Source: DASXUG01 sp964620425
GTDB lineage: Bacteria; Pseudomonadota; Gammaproteobacteria; Burkholderiales; Methylophilaceae
Assembly: GCA_964620425.1 (NCBI GenBank)
Contig: CAZUGV010000007.1
Coordinates: 1 to 64,000 of the forward strand
Direction of reading: 5' to 3'
Length of the DNA: 64,000 nt
Translations under genes and position numbers: made by a program
Part shown: piece by piece, positions 41,601 through 48,750 of the stretch
How positions within the stretch are numbered: the first letter of the stretch is position 1
Layout of the letters: each line of letters opens with the position of its first letter
The notes under the pieces: model-generated
What the model saw: only the letters and a program-made list of their open reading frames with translations
What the model was told of the DNA's origin: nothing
Database searches by the model: none

Positions 41601-42413
41601 GGTGTAACAATCAATGCACCTGCGAACGTAGCCCCCTCGGTAGCGCTTACCGCGCCTGTTGCTGGCAGGGCAATTACTCGAGGTGCAACTGTAGCGATAA
41701 CAGCAACAGCCGCAGACAGTGACGGTACGGTAGCCAGAGTAGAGTTCTACGATGGTGCCACCTTGCTCGGCACAGACACGACAGCACCGTATGCTTACAG
41801 CTGGGTCACTTCGACCAGCACAGCGGTTGGCGCACATAGTCTGACAGCCAGAGCCTACGACAATGCTGGCGCAGTGACTACCAGTGCTGCGGTTGGTGTG
41901 ACTGTGAATGCACCAGCCAACGTAGCCCCAACGGTTGCTATAACTGCGCCTACATCAGGTAGCACAATTACTCGAGGTGCAACGGTCACGATAACAGCAA
42001 CAGCCGCAGACAGTGACGGCACGGTAGCCAGAGTAGAGTTCTACGATGGTGCGACCTTGCTCGGCACAGACACGACAGCACCGTATGCTTACAGCTGGGT
42101 CACTACTACTTCTACCGCAACTGGCACACGTAGTTTAACCGCCAGAGCATTTGACAACACAGGCGCAGCTACTACCAGTGCGGCCGTGAGTCTGACTGTG
42201 AATGCACCTATGCCCCCAGCTAACTCTATTCGATGTGCTAGTCAAAATGGAACCTGTAGAATACCAACAGGCAGAACAGCAACAGTTTGGTTCGGTGCAA
42301 ATTCAAGCTGGGCAGTTAGGACTGGAGTTTCTGTTAGCATTAGTTGCAACACCATAACATTTGGCGACCCTATCCCTGGAACTGTTAAATCATGTAGGTA
42401 TCTGGCTAATTGA
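35655..42413 (+). CDS. Giant secreted copper-radical oxidase / di-haem cytochrome c fusion
   Basis: 2252 residues. The signal region ends near 52 (SSAQA). Residues 55-585 form a galactose/glyoxal-oxidase-type propeller plus DUF1929 domain. Cys153 (SFCST), Tyr203 (RWYST), Tyr436-His437 (RVYHS) and His525 (GTHSF) match the Cys-Tyr cofactor and copper ligands of that family. Then come an Ig-like domain (605-702), LamG (721-925), a YVTN-type propeller (about 950-1285), two haem-c sites C-A-S-C-H (1337-1341, 1468-1472), LamG copy two (1577-1781), four 98-residue Ig repeats (about 1795-2186) and a four-Cys C-terminal domain. GGGG lies seven bases before the ATG. Substrate unknown; electron flow from the copper site to the haems is an inference. 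Confidence 0.85.
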   Translation: MYRESVQPLGGVLPSNFFERTRKIVAKTLIVSMLVLDIPVVPLINYGSSAQAAALLTDPNVWVTVTPKADPLMQNLNIPATAATQGMWSAPFAWPMNGLHNMILPDGKVLTFGTNADGGAQEGRTFDIWDPSLGFGANSHNTSFQAAQQDSFCSTAAYLNDGNMLITGGNAGNGGFGKGSVIYNPVNNSRATAQAVTALPRWYSTMIGLPDGRKLVMGGMAPYTEGMYNDPAGAITRGEPSMTPEIYENGAWRSLLGANSRLAFGPDFLRTSFPHAFVAPNGQVFGISADRMWYLDVNANNGAGAVYDYGQFKPGYGNKADPDNVGALSVAVMYDIGKIIQAGGNGGFNGDGFPSSNKATNIDINGGAPVLTELPRMNIPRRYGNGVVLANGEVVITGGTRFGNDGGDNAVYAAEIWNPVANNWRLGASASTIRVYHSINSLLLNGAIISTGGGTPGPVLNKTGEVYYPPYLFEQVGGASQLAKRPEIRGISGLKYAHGATMQMDMDSTAAITGLSLIALSNGTHSFNNGQRRIPLQFTQEDNRLTATIPNANLTLPGYYQVVALNAQGVPSYANVIAVGAQMAAPQVGTTPYNPGAVTPPPPPPANVPPTVALTAPVAGVAYTQGETVAMTATAADSDGTVAYVDFYDGGTLLGSDTVAPYDFNWVTSAATAVGNHNITAVAVDNAGASTTSAVRGIVINAPAGGGGTGSGALPAGVSSAWSFNEGVGATVADASGNNRPLTLSNATWVAGISGQAAQLNGANASGTVGQALVDTAASFSISAWVKLDNLNGWQTIVNQDGVNISGFWLQFSQYVNGGKFMLTMHDVDATASGALRAVSTTTPIVGQWYHLVGVRDKVAGTMKIYVNGQLEGTTPWAGGWASNGALNVGRGKWGGPNDWVAGAVDGVSVYNRTLTDADVAGLYQSRDTSGAVTPPAAGPAPTASTAIVFEKRTGANNRVWVVNPDNDSVSVLDATTNALIQSIPVGIAPRTIAIAPNGNIWVTNKESATISVISPTTLAVVQTIAMPRASQPFGLAFAPNGSSAFVVLEASGELRKLDPTNGALQATLAVGSNPRHVSVTADSATALVSRFITPSLPGEGTATVDTTTAGAEVLAVNTGAMTLNKTIVLRHSDKADTTITGSGIPNYLGAVAISPDGKSAWVPSKQDNIKRGMARNGLPLNFQNTVRAISSRIDMTTLAEDYALRVDHDNSSLGSAALYHPNGTYLFVALETSRQVAIINPTNGVLVGHLDTGLAPQGLAIAPDGSKLFVQNFMSRTVGIYDLAALNGQANVAGVTLQAQPSTVNTEKLPANILAGKQLFYDAKDRRLALDSYMSCASCHNDGGHDGRVWDLTGFGEGLRNTINLKGRAAMGHGNLHWSANFDELQDFEGQIRTLSGGTGLMTDAQFNTGTRNQPLGDKKAGVSADLDNLAAYVTSLNTFAPSPNRNADGTLTAAATAGKAVFANSCASCHGGANFTTSTDGTNLKTIGTINALSGQRLGAALTGLDVPTLRDVWATAPYLHNGSAPTVTAAVQAHNNLTLSATDLANVVAYVQQIGSEEASGGGGNIVPNGVAGSWSFNEGVGATVADASGNNRPLTLSNATWVAGISGQAAQLNGANASGTVGQALVDTAASFSISAWVKLDNLNGWQTIVNQDGVNISGFWLQFSQYVNGGKFMLTMHDVDATASGALRAVSTTTPIVGQWYHLVGVRDKVAGTMKIYVNGQLEGTTPWAGGWASNGALNVGRGKWGGPNDWVAGAVDGVSVYNRTLTDADVAGLYQARGEGGTVTPPPPNALPTVALTAPASGSTITQGATVAITATAADSDGTVARVEFYDGATLLGTDATAPYALDWVTSAATAIGVHSLTARAYDNTGAVNTSAAVDVTVNAPANVAPTVAITAPTLGSTITQGATVAITATAADSDGTVARVEFYDGATLLGTDNAAPYAYSWLTSSATAVGAHSLTALAYDNSGAVTTSAAVGVTINAPANVAPSVALTAPVAGRAITRGATVAITATAADSDGTVARVEFYDGATLLGTDTTAPYAYSWVTSTSTAVGAHSLTARAYDNAGAVTTSAAVGVTVNAPANVAPTVAITAPTSGSTITRGATVTITATAADSDGTVARVEFYDGATLLGTDTTAPYAYSWVTTTSTATGTRSLTARAFDNTGAATTSAAVSLTVNAPMPPANSIRCASQNGTCRIPTGRTATVWFGANSSWAVRTGVSVSISCNTITFGDPIPGTVKSCRYLAN
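37816..38429 (+). repeat. LamG coding repeat, copy 1 (614 bp)
   Basis: Read base by base, this segment appears identical to 40384-40997 (offset 2568). It codes for a complete LamG/concanavalin-like domain. Identity stops abruptly at both ends. Confidence 0.9.
40384..40997 (+). repeat. LamG coding repeat, copy 2 (614 bp)
   Basis: Second copy of the segment at 37816-38429, same strand and frame. It lies just after the haem region and before the tandem Ig repeats. Confidence 0.9.
41043..42213 (+). repeat. Four tandem 294-bp Ig-domain repeats
   Basis: Units begin near 41043, 41337, 41631 and 41925, an exact 294-base (98-codon) period. Units are similar but not identical, with shared GACAGTGA and GAGTTNTACGATGG blocks. 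They encode Big-type Ig-like domains (TATAADSDGTVARVEFYDG region). Confidence 0.85.
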
Positions 42414-42438
42414 TATAAAGTGAGCAATCAAATGCGTT

Positions 42439-42447
42439 TGATATAAT
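42439..42447 (+). promoter_or_regulatory. Extended -10 promoter before the Sco gene
   Basis: TGATATAAT is a perfect TG-extended -10, with a predicted start near 42454. The -35 region is poor. The start falls inside the palindrome at 42452-42473. Confidence 0.5.
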
Positions 42448-42451
42448 TTTA

Positions 42452-42473
42452 GGGTACGATACTATTCGTACCC
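42452..42473 (+). terminator. Palindrome and T-tract: terminator or operator
   Basis: GGGTACGA and TCGTACCC, a perfect 8-bp inverted repeat with a six-base loop, followed by TTCTTTTATT. It can terminate the oxidase transcript; being just after an extended -10 it could instead be an operator or a 5' hairpin for the Sco gene. Confidence 0.6.
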
Positions 42474-42516
42474 TTCTTTTATTATGCCTATCGCTTTATC
42501 GGAGAGTTATCTAAGT

Positions 42517-43143
42517 ATGTTGTTTAATAATCGCTTTTGGATTTCATTGCTATTTATTTTTAATTGTAATCAAAGTGATGCGCAAGAAATTCCTGCCACA
42601 AGCTTTTATACCAATTTTACAAACACGCACTTTGTTGACCAAAACAATCATTCATTTAAACCTGAAAGTTTCATTGGCAAAGTCGCACTGTTCAATTTTG
42701 TGTATACCAAATGTAACAATATATGCCCGACTCAAACTAAACAGCTGGCTGAGATTTATAACCGATTTCCTAAGGCGTATCAGGACAAAATTGTGTTTGT
42801 GACAATTTCTTTAGATAGCCAGTACGATAAGCCAGATGTACTTAAAAAGTATGCAGAAAAGATGCACGCAGATAAACTGCAGTGGCAATTTGTATCGGGT
42901 GGTTATGACGATATTAAATCTCTGCAGGATAAGCTCTTTTTATTTGGTAATCCGAAAAACCCAGCCCACCCTAAATTTGACATTGAAAAATTAAAAACAA
43001 AACAAAGTGAAGATGTGCTCAAAAATCACATGACCATTCTTTGGGTGGTGGATAAGCAAGGAGTGCTCATTCAGCGTTACAGCGCATCACCAATGGATGT
43101 GCCTCGCTTAGAAACAGAGTTGAAGCAGATTTCTGACTTATAG
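42517..43143 (+). CDS. SCO1/SenC-family copper chaperone
   Basis: A 208-residue thioredoxin-fold protein exported by an N-terminal signal (ISLLFIFNCNQSDAQ). The copper-binding C-x3-C is Cys66 and Cys70 (TKCNNICPT), with a matching His171 (LKNHMTILWVVD). GGAG lies about 12 bases before ATG 42517; a longer in-frame start at 42484 lacks a site. Sco proteins load CuA of cytochrome oxidase, and in Streptomyces a Sco protein supplies copper to the radical oxidase GlxA. Its place directly after the copper-radical oxidase suggests the same partnership, though no structural link is shown. Confidence 0.88.
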   Translation: MLFNNRFWISLLFIFNCNQSDAQEIPATSFYTNFTNTHFVDQNNHSFKPESFIGKVALFNFVYTKCNNICPTQTKQLAEIYNRFPKAYQDKIVFVTISLDSQYDKPDVLKKYAEKMHADKLQWQFVSGGYDDIKSLQDKLFLFGNPKNPAHPKFDIEKLKTKQSEDVLKNHMTILWVVDKQGVLIQRYSASPMDVPRLETELKQISDL

Positions 43144-43166
43144 ATGGCTTTTTAGTAAGCATTGGT

Positions 43167-44597
43167 TTAGCGATTTTCACCAATCTTAATGATTTTGATT
43201 GAGTTGGTGCTGCCTGTTTTGCCAACTGGCACGCCACTGGTGATGATGATTGTATCGCCAATCTTAGCGCCACCTTGGCGCAAAATCTCATCTTCGGCGT
43301 AGGCTAGCACTTCTTCGAGATTGTGCGATTCAGTCTCCATTGGGCATGGGTAAACACCTCGGTAAAGCTTGAGTTTTCGTCTGGTAACACTCAACGGAGA
43401 TAGTGCGTAGATGGGTACATTTGCCCCAGCGCGTGACATCCACTTTGCCGTGCTACCAGATTGCGTGAGGGCTACAATTGCTTTGACATTAAAGTGATGT
43501 GCTGCATAAATGGCTGACATGGCGATGGCTTCATCCAGCTTTTTAAATTGGTCATCGGCGCGGCGTTTGATGATGTTACTTTCATATTCTTTTTCAGCTT
43601 CAATACAGACGCGATGTACCGCTTCAACGGTTTCAATTGGGTATTGACCTGCTGCCGTTTCCGCAGAGAGCATCACCGCATCGGTGCCATCAAGCACTGC
43701 GTTCGCCACATCAGATACTTCCGCACGCGTCGGGATAGGGCTGGAAATCATCGACTCCATCATTTGCGTTGCTGTGATAACGACTTTGTTGCGCGCACGA
43801 GCTAGTTTAATCATGCGTTTTTGCAGACCAGGGACTGCGGCATCGCCCACTTCTACACCCAAATCGCCACGCGCTACCATAATCACGTCTGAAGCTTCAA
43901 TAATTTCTTCTAGCGCATCAATCGCCTCAGCGCGTTCAATTTTTGCCACAATATGCGCGTAACCGCCTGATTCTTTCACCAAAGTACGTGCTAACTCAAC
44001 ATCTGCCGCGCAACGCGGAAACGAAATCGCAACATAATCTGCGCCTAAAGCTGCGGCAGTTTTAATGTCTTCGCGGTCTTTATCTGTAAGCGCTTCTGCG
44101 GCTAAACCGCCACCTTGGCGATTGATGCCTTTGTTATTGGAAAGGACGCCACCCGTAATAATCGTACAAAAAATCTCAGCACCCTCAACGCGCTCAACCT
44201 GCATGACGACGCGACCGTCATCTAGCAACAACACTGTGCCTGCGTCAACCTCGTTAGGCAGTGTTTTATAGTCTAAGCCAACCCGTTCTTGGTTACCTAA
44301 CGGACAATTTGCATCCAAAATAAATTTGTCCCCAGTAGCGAGTACGATTTTGCTGTTTTCAAATTTGCCAATGCGGATTTTAGGGCCTTGTAAATCACAC
44401 AAAATACCAATGGAGCGACGACGCGACATGGAAATTTCGCGGATAAGCCTAGCTCTGTCAATATGCTCTTGCGCTGTACCGTGCGAAAAATTGAGGCGCA
44501 TTACATCCACACCAGCCTCCATCAGCTTCTGCAACATTTCTGCGCTGGTTGATGCAGGCCCAAGCGTGGCGACGATTTTGGTTTTGCGTATATTCAT
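43167..44597 (-). CDS. pyk: Pyruvate kinase
   Basis: A 476-residue pyruvate kinase, forming pyruvate and ATP from phosphoenolpyruvate. TKIVATLGPAS, MRLNFSHG, the active-site IVAKIERAEA and MVARGDLGVEV, and TATQMMESM are intact. Resembles the PykA type. It follows pgk on the same strand but a strong terminator at 44645-44669 lies between, so it probably has its own promoter. Confidence 0.95.
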   Translation of the reverse strand: MNIRKTKIVATLGPASTSAEMLQKLMEAGVDVMRLNFSHGTAQEHIDRARLIREISMSRRRSIGILCDLQGPKIRIGKFENSKIVLATGDKFILDANCPLGNQERVGLDYKTLPNEVDAGTVLLLDDGRVVMQVERVEGAEIFCTIITGGVLSNNKGINRQGGGLAAEALTDKDREDIKTAAALGADYVAISFPRCAADVELARTLVKESGGYAHIVAKIERAEAIDALEEIIEASDVIMVARGDLGVEVGDAAVPGLQKRMIKLARARNKVVITATQMMESMISSPIPTRAEVSDVANAVLDGTDAVMLSAETAAGQYPIETVEAVHRVCIEAEKEYESNIIKRRADDQFKKLDEAIAMSAIYAAHHFNVKAIVALTQSGSTAKWMSRAGANVPIYALSPLSVTRRKLKLYRGVYPCPMETESHNLEEVLAYAEDEILRQGGAKIGDTIIITSGVPVGKTGSTNSIKIIKIGENR

Positions 44598-44644
44598 GGG
44601 TTGCTCCGTTGTTTGATTGGGGTAAGTCCGGCTAGCGTGAAAAT

Positions 44645-44669
44645 AAAAAAAGGGAGTCCTAAGACTCCC
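44645..44669 (-). terminator. Rho-independent terminator after pgk
   Basis: On the minus strand GGGAGTC-TTAG-GACTCCC is followed by seven T. It closes the gap-pgk transcript. Confidence 0.85.
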
Positions 44670-44749
44670 CTCATGTTACACGGCTAAGTGTAAATTGTTA
44701 TTTAAAATCAGCATGCTATTTGTACCTTAGCTCATGATTTTGCGCTGAT

Positions 44750-45931
44750 TTATGCTGTTGCACGTTGCTCCAAAATCTCGACGGCAGGCAGTTTTTTACC
44801 TTCTAAAAACTCCAAGAAAGCGCCGCCAGCAGTTGAGATATACGAAACATCATCATAAATGCCATATTTTTGAATTGCCGCAATGGTATCGCCACCGCCT
44901 GCAAGGGTGAATGCTTTGGTTTTTGCAATCGCCATGGCAATGGCTTTAGTACCTTCGCCAAACTGGTCAAATTCAAACACGCCTAATGGACCATTCCAAA
45001 CCACAGTGCCAGCCTTCATAATAATTTCGGCTAACTGCGCGGCAGATTTTGGACCAATATCAAAAATCATATCGTCTTTTTGCACTGCATTGGCATCACG
45101 TTGAATCGCTGGCTCAGTAGCGGAGAAGTTTTTGCCGACCACTAAATCCACCGCAATTGGCACGGCTGCGCCGCGTGCGGACATTTTTTCCATCAAGCTT
45201 TTTGCGGTTGGGATTAAGTCATCTTCACACAAAGAGTTGCCAATTTCGTGACCTGTGGCTTTTAAGAAAGTGTTGGCAATCCCACCGCCCACCACCATTT
45301 GATCCACTTTTTCGGACAAACTCTCCAACACCGTCAATTTGGTCGATACTTTTGAGCCACCTACAATCGCAACCAATGGGCGGGCTGGGCTTAATAATGC
45401 CTTGGTTAAAGCCTCTAATTCACCAGTTAACAAAATGCCCGCAGCCGCAACTGGTGCGAATTTCGCCACGCCATAGGTTGATGCTTCTGCACGGTGCGCT
45501 GTGCCGAATGCATCCATCACAAAAATATCGCAAAGTTTGGCGTATTTCTGTGCGGTTTCATCCACATTTTTTTTCTCGCCTTTGTTAAAACGGCAATTCT
45601 CAAGCAACACCAACTCGCCATCGGCTACTTCAAAACCGCCATCCACCCAATCTTTAATCAGGCGTACGGGTTTGCCTAGTTTGGCTGAAATCACATCCGC
45701 AACTGGTTTGAGCGAGTTTTCTTCTGAGTAAACGCCTTCTTCTGGGCGACCTAAATGTGAAGTCACCATCACTTTAGCGCCAGCGTTCAATGCAAACTCA
45801 ATGGTCGCCATCGAAGCAGTGATACGTGCGTCAGAAGTCACTTTGCCATCGGCAACAGGCACGTTTAAATCCGAGCGTATAAAAACGCGTTTACCTTTTA
45901 AATCTAAATCCGTCATATTGATTACTGACAT
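44750..45931 (-). CDS. pgk: Phosphoglycerate kinase
   Basis: A 393-residue phosphoglycerate kinase. GKRVFIRSDLNVPV, TSHLGRP, DAFGTAHR, IVGGSKVSTK and the nucleotide loop ending GGGDT are present. It is 17 bases from gap, giving a gap-pgk operon for the lower glycolytic/gluconeogenic limb. Confidence 0.96.
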   Translation of the reverse strand: MSVINMTDLDLKGKRVFIRSDLNVPVADGKVTSDARITASMATIEFALNAGAKVMVTSHLGRPEEGVYSEENSLKPVADVISAKLGKPVRLIKDWVDGGFEVADGELVLLENCRFNKGEKKNVDETAQKYAKLCDIFVMDAFGTAHRAEASTYGVAKFAPVAAAGILLTGELEALTKALLSPARPLVAIVGGSKVSTKLTVLESLSEKVDQMVVGGGIANTFLKATGHEIGNSLCEDDLIPTAKSLMEKMSARGAAVPIAVDLVVGKNFSATEPAIQRDANAVQKDDMIFDIGPKSAAQLAEIIMKAGTVVWNGPLGVFEFDQFGEGTKAIAMAIAKTKAFTLAGGGDTIAAIQKYGIYDDVSYISTAGGAFLEFLEGKKLPAVEILEQRATA

Positions 45932-45948
45932 GGTGATTATCCTTATTA

Positions 45949-46947
45949 TTATTTGGAGATATATTCTACAAGGCGCATTAAGTTACAGGTGTAGCCATAC
46001 TCGTTGTCATACCAAGCTACGATTTTCACAAAAGTTGGGTCGAGTTGAATGCCTGCGTCTGCATCAAATACAGATGGGCAGGTTTCCCCACGAAAATCAG
46101 TTGAAACCACTTTTTCTTCGGTGTAGCCCAGCACGCCTTTGAGTGTGGTTTCAGAAGCCGTTTTCATCGCGGCACAAATTGCTTCGTAAGAGGTTTCTTT
46201 TTCTAACTCAACGGTTAAATCCACCACAGAAACATCAGAAGTCGGGATGCGGAACGCCATACCAGTGAGTTTTTTATTGAGTGCAGGAATCACCTTGCCC
46301 ACGGCTTTTGCCGCACCAGTTGAAGAAGGGATAATATTCTCTAAAATACCGCGACCACCGCGCCAGTCTTTATTTGAAGGGCCGTCGACTGTTTTTTGTG
46401 TGGCTGTAGCGGCGTGCACAGTAGTCATCAATCCGCGTTTAATGCCAAAATTGTCATGCAACACTTTTGCCACAGGCGCCAAGCCGTTAGTGGTGCAAGA
46501 AGCGGCGGAAACAATGGCCTCGCCTTTGTAAATATCATGGTTTACACCATACACAAACATTGGCGTGTCATCTTTAGACGGCGCAGATTGCACCACTTTT
46601 TTCGCGCCCGCATCAATGTGTTTTTGGCAAGTATCAAGGGTGAGGAAAAAGCCTGTACATTCCACCACCACATCTACGCCCACCTCGTCCCACTTCAGGT
46701 TTGCAGGGTCTTTTTCCGCAGTTAGGCGAATCTTTTTGCCATTGACGACTAAACTATTGCCATCAACCGCGACATCGCCCTTAAATTTTCCGTGTACAGA
46801 GTCGTGTTTCAACATATAAGCGAGATAATCTGGCTCAAGCAAATCGTTAATGGCTACTACCTCAATATTGGTGAAGTCTTTCATCGCAGCGCGAAACACC
46901 ATACGGCCAATGCGGCCAAAACCGTTAATTGCAACACGAATCGTCAT
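45949..46947 (-). CDS. gap: Glyceraldehyde-3-phosphate dehydrogenase
   Basis: A 332-residue GAPDH. The NAD-binding INGFGRIGRMVFRA and the catalytic Cys151 in SAASCTTNGLAPVAK are visible, as is the WYDNEYGYTCN C-terminal motif. Cytosolic. First gene of gap-pgk; tkt lies about 5 kb upstream, separated by pepN and the accessory patch. Confidence 0.96.
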   Translation of the reverse strand: MTIRVAINGFGRIGRMVFRAAMKDFTNIEVVAINDLLEPDYLAYMLKHDSVHGKFKGDVAVDGNSLVVNGKKIRLTAEKDPANLKWDEVGVDVVVECTGFFLTLDTCQKHIDAGAKKVVQSAPSKDDTPMFVYGVNHDIYKGEAIVSAASCTTNGLAPVAKVLHDNFGIKRGLMTTVHAATATQKTVDGPSNKDWRGGRGILENIIPSSTGAAKAVGKVIPALNKKLTGMAFRIPTSDVSVVDLTVELEKETSYEAICAAMKTASETTLKGVLGYTEEKVVSTDFRGETCPSVFDADAGIQLDPTFVKIVAWYDNEYGYTCNLMRLVEYISK

Positions 46948-47110
46948 AAATTTCTTCCCTGATACTCATAAAAAAATAGAAAAATCAAACATGTGCAGTT
47001 TGAGCGTAAATCGTAACACAAGCTAGCCAGTATTTTAGCGATTTATGCCTAATTTGTTGTTAATGAATGGATAAGTTTCGCTTAAGGGTGACAAAAACAG
47101 GAACGCGTAT

Positions 47111-47572
47111 TTACTTAATAGGACACCAAATTTCCACCACCCCATTGCCAGACATTGCATCGTAGCGATGGTCATAACGCTCAAAACTGGGTGTGTTGGC
47201 ATCTTCAAGTTTTAGCGCAGGCATAAGCTGGTGAATAATCGCATCCCAAGAGGCACCAATTTCAGCAATATGACCCTCATGCACAAAAACCGCATACTTT
47301 TGTGGCGGCACAATCAACTTGCCCGCATTGGCTGGCGCGGTGTCGAATGAGGGTACTTCTACAGCGCACATATAGTCCATCCGCGCTTGGCCAACCCCAC
47401 AAATCACACCATAAGTGACGGCATTTTTGCGCGCGAATTCAAACGCGGTTTTAAAGGCGACCCATTGCTTGGGGATTTCCGTTGCCAAGCTAGCAAATGC
47501 ATGGGTTTGCCTTAAACCAATGAGGAACATTTCGTTGCTGTGTTCAATGCGAGGGGTTGGGTTTAGGGGCAT
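47111..47572 (-). CDS. GyrI-like effector-binding domain protein
   Basis: A 153-residue stand-alone ligand-binding domain of the GyrI/AraC-effector type (SRPBCC-unrelated beta fold). YGVICGVGQARMDYMCAVEV, YAVFVHEGHI, WDAIIHQLMPAL and VVEIWCPIK match the family ending. Such proteins bind small molecules or inhibit gyrase; the ligand is not known. No DNA-binding domain is attached. It sits with an SMI1/KNR4 gene in a small accessory patch. Confidence 0.75.
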   Translation of the reverse strand: MPLNPTPRIEHSNEMFLIGLRQTHAFASLATEIPKQWVAFKTAFEFARKNAVTYGVICGVGQARMDYMCAVEVPSFDTAPANAGKLIVPPQKYAVFVHEGHIAEIGASWDAIIHQLMPALKLEDANTPSFERYDHRYDAMSGNGVVEIWCPIK

Positions 47573-47667
47573 GTAAAGGCTTTTATATTAGAACATTTCA
47601 AACACAGTTTTTTAATTAAGAGCTTATCAATTTTGGATGTAAGCCTGCGGAATGGTTGCCAGAGGGC

Positions 47668-48069
47668 TTAACTTTGTAACCAAACATCTTTAACCCAGTC
47701 ATATAGAGAGTCCCACTTTTCATTTGACTTTCCGTTATGTGACCAAAGCTGAACACTTCCATCTGGCTTTATACAAAAAAAGTCACCGTTATCTTCACAA
47801 ATGGGAATGAGTTCATTGGGCACGCCAATATTCCGCGCACTCAATACAACGTTACCAATATAGGTATGTCCAGTTCCGAGTGGCAAAGTTACTGGTTCGA
47901 TCGTTCCAAAAACTACATCACCAGCACCAAGTTGCAATTGAATGAAGTCTGCAGGCAACTTCATACCAAGAATACGCTCGGCATTTTCAAAATCAGCAAG
48001 GCTTGGCTTTGGTAGCGGTCTTGGCACGAGTTCGTTCTTAGACCTGAGAATTCTGATAAGATCTTCCAT
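47668..48069 (-). CDS. SMI1/KNR4 (SUKH) family protein
   Basis: A 133-residue protein of the SUKH fold. FENAERILGMKLPADFIQLQLGAGD near the start, VPICEDNGDFFCI-like IPICEDNGDFFCIKPDG in the middle and the WSHNGKSNEKWDSLYDW tail are characteristic. Bacterial members are often immunity proteins against contact-dependent or polymorphic toxins. No such toxin gene is adjacent, so it may be an orphan immunity gene. Confidence 0.75.
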   Translation of the reverse strand: MEDLIRILRSKNELVPRPLPKPSLADFENAERILGMKLPADFIQLQLGAGDVVFGTIEPVTLPLGTGHTYIGNVVLSARNIGVPNELIPICEDNGDFFCIKPDGSVQLWSHNGKSNEKWDSLYDWVKDVWLQS

Positions 48070-48225
48070 TAGTACTAACTAATATAAGCAGTTTGGTTAA
48101 TAAGTACAAAATCGAGTTTGTGGAGATTCATATTTATACCTTAGTGAGTCTGGAAAAAATAATAACAAGTATAAAACTCTAGATCAATGCCAAAAACCAA
48201 TATACTCACTGGCATGCTTTTACCT

Positions 48226-48300
48226 TCACCCCTTCAAACTCTTGCTTACCACCTCAAATACATCATTCGATAAATTAGGCGTATCCAAAGTCGTTTGCGA
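48226..48300 (-). pseudogene. Orphan 3' end of a second pepN
   Basis: The last 20 or so codons of a pepN reading frame, LDTPNLSNDVFEVVSKSLKG and stop, with no remainder of the gene. The intact pepN at 49112 ends LETPNLSNDVFEVVSKSLKG. The DNA differs at about 10 to 15% of positions, mainly silently, so it evolved as coding DNA before becoming isolated. It lies just beyond the toxin-antitoxin pair. Confidence 0.8.
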
Positions 48301-48343
48301 GGTAGGGCATTTTTTACTTTGTTTTATATATGACGCAAGCTAC

Positions 48344-48748
48344 TTATTTAAGATTCACTATTTGGACGAGTTCGGAGTATGCTTTTAATTGAGCATCGCT
48401 TGTTAACAAATAGGCTGGCATGGCGAGCGCTTGTGCGATTAAAAGTCTATCAAATGGGTCGCGGTGATGCCATGGCAAAGACGACACTGCAAAGGTGTGC
48501 GAGGATTCCATCGGGAGTTCGGTAAAGCCTGTTTGCAGTGCCAGTGCGTGTATATCTTGTGGTGAAAAATCAAAATCAGCCTTGTTCAGACTGGTTTTAA
48601 TGGCAATTTCCCAAATACTTACTGCACTAAAGTAGATGTTATTTTCGCTGTTGGTGAGTTGCGCTTGTATTTCTGCATTTAACTTTTCTGGTGAAATAAG
48701 CGCACATAACAAAATATTGGTATCCAGCAACAGGGTTCGTTGTGCCAT
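48344..48748 (-). CDS. PIN-domain toxin (VapC-like)
   Basis: A 134-residue PIN-domain RNase. The acidic active-site residues are visible: Asp9 (LLLDTNILL), Glu47 (SIWEIAIK), Asp97/Asp100 (HHRDPFDRLL) and Asp118 (LTSDAQL). Family members cleave RNA and halt growth when free of antitoxin. The antitoxin gene is immediately upstream with two bases between, in the usual antitoxin-first order. Confidence 0.9.
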   Translation of the reverse strand: MAQRTLLLDTNILLCALISPEKLNAEIQAQLTNSENNIYFSAVSIWEIAIKTSLNKADFDFSPQDIHALALQTGFTELPMESSHTFAVSSLPWHHRDPFDRLLIAQALAMPAYLLTSDAQLKAYSELVQIVNLK

Positions 48749-48750
48749 TG

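Noticed and set aside
41043..42213. CRISPR or satellite array
   Set aside because: The period is 294 bases, in frame, and encodes Ig domains; there are no spacers.
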